Source: Phoronis australis (taxonomy: Eukaryota; Phoronida; Phoronidae). From it: DNA of 24,252 nt. Of this stretch, positions 19,301 to 24,252 are shown one piece after another (position 1 is the stretch's first letter; each line of letters opens with the position of its first letter). The translations under genes and the position numbers were made by a program. The notes below the pieces were generated by a model. The model made no database searches, was not told the DNA's origin, and saw only the letters and a list, made by a program, of their open reading frames with translations. The stretch is taken from NCBI GenBank assembly GCA_002633005.1, contig NMRA01000504.1:1-24252 (forward strand). The letters run 5' to 3'.

Positions 19301-21318
19301 CAATCTGTGTTCTACAAGTAAAGTTTAATTTCATGGAGATGTGTCGTCTCAGATAACGAAAATATTTACGAGGTTGAGGAAAGATGACGTGACGTTGAAC
19401 TCACATGATTGATTTTGCGAACGTCTATGTCATTCCGTCGACGGCTGTAGATCATCGACTGATCCAAGAACAGCGCAGAGTAAAGTGGACGAACAAACAA
19501 TCTACAAAATATTGTTCAGAATTCAGATATGAGGTTAAAAGAACATCAACAGTTTTACGGTAGAAAAACGCATTTTTAATTTATTCTTGAAGATAACAGA
19601 TTTTACCAGAGCTATAAAAAGCCCGTTTTGCACTGTTATTCTTAGTCGCCCCTCTTGCCGTCGTTTGTTAGACATTGTGCGCTGAAATCAAGGCCGCTCT
19701 TCTGACCGGTGGAGCTAAATCACGCTTGACACTGCTTTAAACCCAAGCCACTCTCTTGATTTCAGCGTATCTGTGGCATATAGTGGCGAGAATTGGCGAT
19801 TTGTAAAACATCGCAAAAACAACGGATCGCGTTGGTGCATGGTTCTTATCAGCACGTAAATTCCTAAAAACTATCCCATCCAACAAAGCCCCAAGCCAGT
19901 GATGAATGGATCTAACTACCTACTAAAAAACACTTGTTTATTGCGAGAGTGAAATCTTATAGAGCAATAAAAATGACCGCCACAACGAAAGAGGGTACGA
20001 CTACCACAAAAGCACTAGTTGGCGTACTGGCGCTACAATTAAACGCGTGCGTCTGTCGTAGAGATCATAATATCCCTTTATCACGAAGTATTTTAGAGAT
20101 TATTCACGCAAAATGGCCTATGTGTAACGCGAACGTGTTCTTTTGAGAACGTGTGAAATGCACTCGTCATACGATTGCACTACATGTACACACGCGGATT
20201 ACACTCGCTCTAACGATCGAGTGCGTAGCTAATTCGTTCTTTTGTCGCCAGGTGAGAATGATTAAAAATACACTCCTATGAACGAGTACATTGCTTCGTT
20301 CTTTCGCTGCCAGGTGAACGCAGGCATCAATCCTACGAGTGAAATGCACTCTTCCTAAAGTGCGCATATCTTTGTTCTTTCACCTTTACCCCATAACTGA
20401 GTGGCCACGACTTTCGGATTCACTGACGATTGCAGCGCTCCTATAAACAAGTGCATGAACTCGAGTCCACCTGACGGCGAAGGAACGAAGCTGTGCACTC
20501 GTATGAACGAGGGCATTTCACTCCTACGATGTGTGCATTTCCACTCGCATGACGAGTGCCTTGGATTACACACGTTCTAAAAAGAACACGTCTGCTTTCC
20601 AGATATGAGTCCACACTAGTGCAGACTTGTGTGCCTGAAGTGACTGGTCCTGCAAGTATGGAATCTGTTCTCTAAACAAATCAAACATGTTAAGGTTATG
20701 AAGGATCTTATCGACAAATCTGCGCATTTAACAAAATATGTAGAAAACTAAAGATTTTGGCTCAATGAAAGTACTCAGTTTTAGAAAGTACAGTCTTTTA
20801 AATTTGATTTTTTTCTTTCTTTTTTTAATTCGCTCAAGTGACCATGTCTTTTTAGTAACGTTTAACAAAGGAAGGTACATTGTTAGCAAAACGCCGGTAT
20901 GATATGATGGCCTCTCATGCAAAAGTGGATCATTCCAAAAATATTTCCTAACAGTTTCGTTGAAATCAGTGCATAAAACATAGTACTAGAATGTTTCATG
21001 TGAATCCAAGCAGCTATATGGAATGATTCTCCGAAGTCGTTCAAATTTGACCATTTTTATAGTGCCCTATATGACTGAACCTTTTGCTATGAATTGTTAG
21101 GATTATAAGGACATCATTGCCTTCAATTAACATGATTTGACTCACCGCTGTGTCTTTGCTAGTCGGCTGGAAGTTGGAAACCATATGTGTTTAGTCAACC
21201 AAGCTTGAAACAGCACACACGCTAACAGAATAAGACCCATGTAAATGTGATCCATGATTGTGTCAGTTCTTTCAACAGTGAAGCAATTGTCGCTTGTGAA
21301 CACGGACATTGGAATAAA
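7687..21318 (-). CDS. CHS: Chitin synthase (animal type II, GT2), 14 spliced exons
   Basis: This gene encodes a membrane enzyme that polymerises UDP-N-acetylglucosamine into chitin and passes the chain out through the plasma membrane. The spliced frame, counted from the first secure exon, is 1109 residues. Order of parts: one membrane segment (about 21-40), catalytic domain with CATMWHE (129-135), DGD (299-301), GEDRW (402-406) and QRRRW (440-444), a cluster of five membrane segments (479-499, 509-528, 538-560, 570-586, 597-619), TWGTRE (623-628), a charged linker, two membrane segments (830-847, 874-894) and a charged tail of about 215 residues. The 5+2 membrane layout and these motifs are typical of animal chitin synthases. 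Exons were placed by protein similarity plus AG/GT sites, and every junction keeps phase. The usual large N-terminal membrane domain is not seen; only a candidate first exon at 23110-23136 was found. No canonical AATAAA lies in the 480 bases after the stop. Confidence 0.96.
8533..9707 (-). other. Chitin synthase intron 13
   Basis: A GT-AG intron of 1175 bases. It holds AT-rich sequence with a short TG-rich run near 8931-8948. No nested gene or clear transposable element was recognised. Confidence 0.85.
9708..9940 (-). CDS. CHS: Chitin synthase exon 13
   Basis: The donor is AATAAA|GTAAGA in phase 0. The chosen acceptor is TTAGACCAG at 9941-9942, because the earlier TTAG at 9946 would break the frame. 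Another in-frame AG lies 12 bases further on. It encodes 77 codons, including ARFWKELIDKYLYPL and VAEDLLELRNK, the family's FW..LI..YL.PL and LRN motifs that lead into the penultimate membrane segment. Confidence 0.93.
9941..10959 (-). other. Chitin synthase intron 12
   Basis: A GT-AG intron of 1019 bases. It holds the damaged foldback-element copy at 10562-10872; the rest shows nothing recognisable. Confidence 0.85.
10562..10872. mobile_element. Damaged second copy of the 360-bp foldback element
   Basis: It matches 11672-11958 over GCGAACTCAARATAAGTGT, GAAATTTCGAGTTTTTA, AACTTGRACTAGAAACTC and TTTCGAGTA-TTAGA-ACCGGG. The left terminal repeat is absent and the right one is shortened, so this is an older or partial copy, in the same orientation as the intact one. 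Confidence 0.8.
10960..11165 (-). CDS. CHS: Chitin synthase exon 12 (cysteine cluster and acidic linker)
   Basis: The acceptor is ATGTTTTGTAG and the donor CCACCAG|GTATTG. One base completes a Ser codon, then 68 codons follow. It starts CICCPHEEQ, a Cys-rich patch found at this place in other animal chitin synthases, then a heptad-like LEKIDTMEKALD, an arginine-rich stretch, and an acidic SSDDDYEPP end. This is probably a cytoplasmic linker with short coiled-coil potential. Confidence 0.92.
11305..11425 (+). repeat. ACAT/TACA-type tetranucleotide microsatellite
   Basis: There are imperfect runs of CATA and TACA units with scattered G interruptions (TACG, CATG). The open frames through it are low-complexity artefacts. 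Confidence 0.9.
11567..11590. repeat. 11-bp inverted repeat beside the foldback element
   Basis: AAGTTGAGAAT and ATTCTCAACTT are separated by two bases, and the hairpin ends ten bases before the foldback element begins. Confidence 0.75.
11601..11960. mobile_element. Foldback (MITE-like) element with 28-30-bp terminal inverted repeats
   Basis: The left end CCCGGTCTCCAATCTTTTT with ACTCGAAA matches the reverse of the right end TTTCGAGTACAAAGATTAGA with GACCGGG at about 24 of 26 positions. The inside is rich in TTCGAG/CTCGAA and includes the perfect 18-bp palindrome AACTCGAAATTTCGAGTT (11792-11809). No transposase frame is present, so it would be a non-autonomous DNA element. CAG flanks both ends (11598-11600 and 11961-11963), possibly a 3-bp target duplication. 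Confidence 0.85.
12841..13199 (-). mobile_element. tRNA-like dispersed repeat (SINE-like), copy B
   Basis: Read on the minus strand it begins ATATAGATTATTACATGGCG, as copy C does, and runs to GGTTGTATCTGCCATTTGA. The tRNA-like part has an A box TGGTGTAGTGG (12947-12957) and a B box GGGTTCCACTCC (12904-12915). They span 54 bases, the spacing of a real tRNA gene. Close to its end lies the perfect 24-bp palindrome at 12859-12882. The element lies antisense to its own reading within intron 11 in the sense direction of the gene. Confidence 0.8.
13196..13402 (+). repeat. TG-rich compound microsatellite
   Basis: TATG, CATG and TCTG units surround pure TG runs at about 13315-13340 and 13343-13364. 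It directly abuts the start of tRNA-like repeat copy B, as microsatellites often do at retroposon ends. Confidence 0.92.
13596..14041 (-). CDS. CHS: Chitin synthase exon 11 (membrane segments 3-5, TWGTRE)
   Basis: The acceptor is TGCTTTCAG and the donor TGCAG|GTAAAT. It has 148 codons plus two bases. It encodes three membrane segments, ILHPQEFW, and LHVVTWGTRE, the animal (S/T)WGTRE motif after the five-segment cluster (usually SWGTRE; here Thr replaces Ser). A lysine- and glutamate-rich cytoplasmic linker follows. Confidence 0.97.
14159..14325 (-). CDS. CHS: Chitin synthase exon 10 (membrane segments 1-2 of the five)
   Basis: The acceptor is TTTCGTTTCAG and the donor GCATGGCAG|GTAAGC. Two bases complete an Ala codon, then 55 codons follow. 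It encodes two membrane segments (residues 479-499 and 509-528) around a GPGSIFMMIVGA stretch that matches the family's ILGPGTIFLML region. Confidence 0.96.
14326..15440 (-). other. Chitin synthase intron 9
   Basis: A GT-AG intron of 1115 bases. No element or nested gene was recognised; the 70-codon frames on both strands near 15152-15387 lack motifs. Confidence 0.85.
15441..15668 (-). CDS. CHS: Chitin synthase exon 9 (EDR and QRRRW motifs)
   Basis: The acceptor is ATCTTTCAG and the donor CACG|GTAATT. It carries GEDRWLCTLLLQQGYRVEY, which includes the catalytic-base motif EDR (403-405), and FFNQRRRWTPSTMAN, the QRRRW motif (440-444) needed for processive chain extension in this family. Confidence 0.98.
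15942..16142 (-). CDS. CHS: Chitin synthase exon 8 (catalytic core)
   Basis: The acceptor is TTTACTTTCAG and the donor CAAG|GTGCTG. The donor is weak but the junction phase is exact. It encodes GPMVWYQKFEYAIGHW and CVLCSPGCFSLFRGSALM, among the most conserved stretches of chitin synthases, and ends in IQYDQG at the boundary with the next exon. Confidence 0.97.
16267..16480 (-). CDS. CHS: Chitin synthase exon 7 (DGD donor-binding motif)
   Basis: The acceptor is TTTTGTTCAG and the donor TTCAG|GTAAGC. It has 71 codons plus one base. It begins VMYMYYFLGY and holds LALDGDVDFQP (residues 297-306), the acidic motif that binds the metal and UDP-sugar, followed by ACGRIHPIGS. Confidence 0.98.
16481..16934 (-). 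other. Chitin synthase intron 6
   Basis: A GT-AG intron of 454 bases with nothing recognisable inside. Confidence 0.88.
16935..17088 (-). CDS. CHS: Chitin synthase exon 6
   Basis: It starts after TTGCCACCAG; a second AG lies two bases further on, but only this one keeps frame. It ends AGTCAG|GTAGGT, leaving 51 full codons. It carries TPYGGRLEWKLPG and HRKRWSQ, both matching the family (TPYGGRL and KKRWSQ). Confidence 0.96.
17367..17475 (-). CDS. CHS: Chitin synthase exon 5
   Basis: The acceptor is TGTCACTTAG and the donor CCCA|GTAAGT. Two bases complete a Gly codon and 35 codons follow, starting HIFFDDAFEPH. The FFDDAFE motif is conserved in animal chitin synthases. Confidence 0.96.
17476..18075 (-). 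other. Chitin synthase intron 4
   Basis: A GT-AG intron of 600 bases, AT-rich, with nothing recognisable inside. Confidence 0.88.
18076..18155 (-). CDS. CHS: Chitin synthase exon 4
   Basis: The acceptor is CCTTTTCAG and the donor GAAG|GTTATT. The first base completes an Asn codon, 26 codons follow, and one base is left. The peptide MDVDQSARR...DPDYYEFE matches the family segment between the WHE and FFDDAFE motifs. The donor is not a consensus one, but phase and similarity fix it. Confidence 0.94.
18156..18749 (-). other. Chitin synthase intron 3
   Basis: A GT-AG intron of 594 bases. It contains a hairpin (GAGGG-CCTCTT against AAGAGGGCCCTC, 18335-18380) followed on the plus strand by a long A-rich stretch (to about 18540). 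That looks like the 3' end of an inserted retroposon. Confidence 0.8.
18335..18380 (+). repeat. Hairpin followed by A-rich tail, possible retroposon 3' end
   Basis: The arms GAGGGTGGCCTCTT and AAGAGGGCCCTC pair with a small bulge around a 20-base loop. A roughly 160-base A-rich, T-poor stretch follows. The family was not identified. Confidence 0.4.
18750..18925 (-). CDS. CHS: Chitin synthase exon 3 (start of catalytic domain)
   Basis: The acceptor is GTTCACAG in phase 0, and the donor is AA|GTAAGT. The exon has 58 codons and carries IYVCATMWHETENEM, the conserved motif that opens the catalytic domain of animal chitin synthases (residues 127-140). Confidence 0.96.
18926..19404 (-). other. Chitin synthase intron 2
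   Basis: A GT-AG intron of 479 bases with nothing recognisable inside. Confidence 0.88.
19405..19501 (-). CDS. CHS: Chitin synthase exon 2
   Basis: The acceptor is TTTTGTAG and the donor CAT|GTGAGT. One base completes the split Arg codon, then 32 codons follow. The peptide contains LFVRPLYSALFLDQS and an RRRND stretch, matching the LF.RP.Y region and the charged cytoplasmic segment of animal chitin synthases. Confidence 0.94.
19502..21145 (-). other. Chitin synthase intron 1 of the secure model
   Basis: A GT-AG intron of 1644 bases. It carries the 459-bp foldback element at 20133-20591; the flanking parts show nothing else recognisable. Confidence 0.85.
20133..20591. mobile_element. 459-bp foldback element with internal repeated motifs
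   Basis: The left end ACGTGTTCTTTTGAGAACG (continuing TGTG, 20133-20155) and the right end CACACGTTCTAAAAAGAACA (continuing CGT, 20569-20591) are inverted repeats matching at 22 of 23 positions. Each terminus is itself nearly palindromic (ACGTGTTC...GAACGTGT). Inside, motifs of the type CACTCGTATGAACGAG and CGTTCTTTYGYYGCCAGGTGA recur in both orientations, so the whole unit can fold back on itself. There is no coding capacity, so it is a non-autonomous DNA element of a family I cannot name. Confidence 0.85.
21146..21318 (-). CDS. CHS: Chitin synthase exon 1 of the secure model
   Basis: It starts after the acceptor TGATTACAG and ends at CG|GTGAGT, giving 57 codons plus two bases. It encodes the segment before the catalytic domain. 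The single membrane segment runs from IYMGLILLACVLFQAW into TKHIWFP, a signature that precedes the catalytic part of animal chitin synthases. The frame is closed upstream of the acceptor, so this is not itself a starting exon. Confidence 0.92.
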
Positions 21319-22296
21319 CTGTAATCACAGACAGGGAATCATCAAAAACGGGATAGACATGTGCGTTACCTAAGGTAAAGTACTTTGACAAAAGTACTCA
21401 GTATTAAATACTGTATATACACAAAACGTACCGAGAGCTGCGTAGATGAAGTAATATCCCACGAAAATAATTCCGAGTATCGACCGAGACCGAAGATACA
21501 ATGTTTTTATCCCAACGCTTCGAATTCCTCAGTTTGTTTCCTTTTTTGGAAGATTTTTAAATGCTTCACCCAGATTGTTCACGCGGCGGATCACATTCTA
21601 TATGTACATGCTTGCGCGTTAGCTTCAATTTTTCTCTAGTAAAATAAAGGAATTCTTAGTTGAAAAAGATAACAAAGATAAAGATGAAAACAACGGTAAT
21701 TGTGCATTGAACTTGCAACATTTCCTTACAGTAATTAAAAAACAACAATTTTTGATATTCTAGTTACCAAGGAATCGGCACCTGAGTTGCAGACGATATA
21801 ATATTTAGCAACTGAAAATTGAGACAGAAGTATGATATAATTAACGGTTTTGTACCTGGTTGCATGGTGAGTGTTATTTACACTGCCGCAATTGAATTTC
21901 TTTAAATTATTTTAGGAAAGTCTGATGATTGAACCGGCGATGAACCAACGACGACGAATCAACATTGACCTACCTTTTCAATTTTCATGTCAGAGGTCAC
22001 TGTTGATGTAGTGCGGAAGGTGAATACGGAAAACAATATTACATGGTCGTCTTGTACTCGACTGATTCAACGCGATTGGGATAAAATAGTATAAGTAGAA
22101 CGCATTCAAAACGGCGTTCTGTTCAATTGTCGAGATAACAAAGTGTAATGCACGATGTCACCTGTGTTTTGCGAGTAAGCTCGCTACTTAACTAGCACGC
22201 ACTAACAAAGCGGCGGCTACAATTTTTTGCGATGGAACGGATTGTTTAATTATGTGACAAGATCAAAGCTTCTCACTGAAAGTGCATAGTCAATAA
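21319..22296. other. Upstream sequence, no secure exon
   Basis: Two short minus-strand stretches look exon-like (around 21454-21500 and 21974-22061), but one breaks the frame and the other matches nothing in the family. The sequence is best treated as intron or upstream flank. Confidence 0.5.
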
Positions 22297-22700
22297 ATAT
22301 AGATTATTACATGGCGAAGTCGTTATCCCCCATAGAGCCCGAGTGGATTTTGGAGACTTATCGCGCGAGGATCCGAACGACACGTTACTGACATTCAAAC
22401 AGAAGATCCATGATTTACACGTGAGAGAAAATGACTGAATTTTACTGAATTAAAGATGCCGTTTACTGAAATTGTCCATCTTATTTTTCATAGCGTATAA
22501 ATGTCGGTACAATGCCGTTTGTCGAACATGCGATTGTTGTGCGTGCTCAGTTACATATTCTATTTTCACGTTCGATGATGTCAGCTGCTGAGTTGTGCAG
22601 TGGTAAAGTCGACGACTCGAAACTCTTGCGGAGCGGATTCGAAACAGGCCACGCGCGTTGAATAATGAAATGGATTATTTCACGGTTGTATTCGCCATTT
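22297..22700 (+). mobile_element. tRNA-like dispersed repeat (SINE-like), copy C, longest
   Basis: It begins ATATAGATTATTACATGGCG then AAGTCGTTATCCCCC, matching copy B. It continues through the middle part shared with copy A and has an A box TTGTGCAGTGG (22593-22603) and a B box GGATTCGAAAC (22635-22645). It ends near CGGTTGTATTCGCCATTTC. It lies antisense to the chitin synthase, upstream of the first secure exon. Confidence 0.78.
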
Positions 22701-23094
22701 CAGGCTGAAAATGTGGAAAAATGAAGTTATTAAAGGTGCATGCAATGAAACAAAAATTATCAATTTAGGACGAGTTGTTCTACTCGATGATAGCAAGTTC
22801 AGCTCTTTTACCTAACACGAGAAGGCAGACGCAGCTGCTTGAAATTAACCAATGACGTCGCTAACACTGAATTAGCATACACGGTGGTCTACCAGTTTTA
22901 TTTCATCTGAAGCCGGTAACTCAGTATGATTTATTCATTGTTGATTTCTCCAAACATTTGCACTATTGGACTCTTTTAAAGTCCTTCTCTCACGCGTTGT
23001 TAACCCTTATTACATGGTTAGAAGATGTTATAAGGATCCAAGAAGTACCTACCCCATATTTAATACACGATCCGTACTCAAAAACAGTTTAAAT
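22701..23094. other. Non-coding sequence between repeat copy C and the candidate promoter
   Basis: Nothing recognisable. A 117-codon plus-strand frame starts here (22966) and runs through the CpG-dense block, but it lacks motifs. Confidence 0.5.
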
Positions 23095-23420
23095 GAACGC
23101 GCCACTCACGATTCGCACGCGAAGAAACGCCGCCATTTTGAACTTGCCGCGAACCCGGAAGTACAATTCATTCAGGAACCCAGGCCAAGAAAACGCCGTC
23201 AGTGCGACTGGAGCAGTGCCTGTACTGTTACCAGCCAGCAAACGGGGATGAAAAAAAATCGACAGCGCGCCTTAATTTTGATAAAATCAAACTACGGACA
23301 ATTTTATGGAATTTGCTGAAGAAATGTGGCGAATAAATTTTGACAGAAATTATTTTGCCAGACTCGGGACCGCAGCCTATCGGACCCGGTGCGGATCGAG
23401 ACCTTACACTGGGGAACGGT
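23095..23420 (-). promoter_or_regulatory. Candidate TATA-less promoter, CpG-dense with ETS and YY1 motifs
   Basis: This segment has many more CpG dinucleotides than the AT-rich sequence around it. On the minus strand it reads ACTTCCGGG (an ETS-type site, about 23154-23162), then AAAATGGCGGC (a YY1-type site, about 23129-23139) overlapping a strong-context ATG. ETS and YY1 sites near the start of transcription, with the YY1 motif overlapping the initiation codon, are a known arrangement in TATA-less animal promoters. The assignment to the chitin synthase is inferred from position, orientation and exon phase. Confidence 0.35.
23110..23136 (-). CDS. CHS: Candidate first coding exon of the chitin synthase
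   Basis: On the minus strand an ATG at 23136-23134 sits in strong context (A at -3, G at +4). It opens nine codons (MAAFLRVRI) that run exactly to a GTGAGT donor at 23109. The exon ends in phase 0, and the first secure exon (start 21318) also needs phase 0. The ATG is embedded in a CpG-dense stretch with an ETS-like site just upstream. This is inference: the link to 21318 would need a 1791-bp intron and would give a protein of 1118 residues with one N-terminal membrane segment. The segment could instead be the first exon of a longer model with unrecognised exons between, or belong to another transcript. Confidence 0.4.
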
Positions 23421-24252
23421 AAATGCATGCGGTTGCAAGCTGTTTTGTCGAAGTAAAAGTCAAATGATGAATCCTGCATATATTCAAGGGTAGTTTCAGA
23501 CACTTGCATGAAATTACGGGCTGGTTAGTCCTGTGTCACACTGCCGCGGCAGACCTTAGTTAGCCTGTCAGTCAAAGTGACCAGCTACCAGTGAAGACTA
23601 TAGTCAAAATACAGCTTGTTAGTAGGCCTATACAGCTTTGCGCCAAGACTACCCTTAGGCCTAACTGGTCGCTGGCCACCGTACAAACACAAAAAACACG
23701 AAAATTGAACAAAGTTTCTTTTTTGTAGTAACGTTTGTCAAATGTATCAACGTTAAATCTTCACAACTTACAAAGTAGCCGATTGAACATGACTTTCAGT
23801 TCAGCAAAAGTCGACATTCTCGGTTCCGCCAGAAATGAGTCCAACGGGAATTGTGAGCACATTTATCACTAAATGAGTAACAACTGCGAGGCTGAAATTT
23901 GGTGAACACTGCTAAATCGTGCAGAATAGAAAGTAAAGATATGTCTAACTAAATTTCACCGTAATTTGTTGGCGAAAACAATTTACACAAAGTTTTAAAC
24001 TCGTAACTCATCCCGCTGTCCTCCAATATGGCCGACGCGATCCAAACAAAGTGACCCAAATTTCGCCACAAAACTTGCAATAACTTTACAGTGCTTGCCC
24101 CGATTTTGATACTTTTTCGATTTTTACTGAGTAGAATGTACTACCTTTCCGATGATAGCAAAGTACTTTTTCAAAACGAGGAAAAAAATAAAACCGAAAA
24201 AAATTGGTTCGACCCATATTGGTTCCTAGGTTCGACCGGCCTACGTAAGGAA
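23421..24252. other. Upstream flank without a recognised gene
   Basis: No secure feature. A strong-context plus-strand ATG occurs at about 24029 (ATGGCCGACGCG), but its frame closes after eight codons without a good donor. Confidence 0.5.

Noticed and set aside
21454-21510. Minus-strand peptide RSILGIIFVGYYFIYAALG ending at a GTACGT donor, resembling a membrane exon
   Set aside because: It ends in phase 1 while the exon at 21318 needs phase 0. Joining them gives an early stop, and no good acceptor with a pyrimidine tract lies before it.
21974-22061. Minus-strand 88-base candidate exon between TTGAATCAG and AAAAG|GTAGGT, phase-compatible with exon 1 at its 3' side
   Set aside because: Its peptide (starting RVQDDHVILF) does not resemble the chitin synthase region expected there, and its 5' phase does not fit the candidate start exon. 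It remains possible but unsupported.
24029-24055. Plus-strand first exon MADAIQTK in a strong ATG context
   Set aside because: The frame closes after eight codons and the only GT nearby (GTGACC) is a poor donor.
1-24252. CRISPR arrays, operons, ribosome binding sites or phage-like modules
   Set aside because: The window is animal nuclear DNA with spliceosomal introns. None of these structures is present, and the tandem motifs seen are microsatellites or foldback elements.

Overview
The window is nuclear DNA of an intron-rich animal. It is AT-rich and carries GT-AG introns, dispersed tRNA-like and foldback repeats, and TG and ACAT-type microsatellites. Only one gene is securely recognisable. 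It lies on the minus strand and encodes an animal-type (type II, glycosyltransferase family 2) chitin synthase. The repeat content and gene structure fit a marine invertebrate such as a lophotrochozoan or an invertebrate deuterostome. The species cannot be fixed from the sequence alone.

Layout, read along the plus strand. Positions 1-7686 lie downstream of the gene's stop codon. They hold no recognisable gene, only dispersed repeats, a small tandem repeat, two hairpins, a 5'-truncated tRNA-like repeat (about 5338-5615) and a repeat-like block around 6280-6540. Positions 7687-21318 hold 14 coding exons of the chitin synthase, transcribed right to left. All 13 junctions join in frame at GT/AG sites, giving 1109 codons plus a TAG stop. 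The larger introns carry a foldback element with clear terminal inverted repeats (11601-11960), a second damaged copy (10562-10872), an antisense tRNA-like repeat (12841-13199), two microsatellite tracts, and an unrelated 459-bp foldback element (20133-20591). Positions 21319-24252 lie upstream. They hold a third tRNA-like repeat (22297-about 22700) and a CpG-dense segment (about 23095-23420) with ETS-like and YY1-like motifs at a strong-context ATG. That ATG opens a nine-codon frame running exactly to a GTGAGT donor in phase 0, the phase the first secure exon needs. It is therefore a candidate promoter and first coding exon.

In the protein, the N-terminal part seen here holds one membrane segment. 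The catalytic domain follows (CATMWHE, DGD, GEDRW, QRRRW), then five membrane segments ending in TWGTRE, a charged linker, two more membrane segments and a long charged tail ending in TIF. Most animal chitin synthases have many N-terminal membrane segments. If the candidate first exon is right, this one has lost nearly all of them. If it is wrong, the missing exons lie beyond the right edge or were not recognised.
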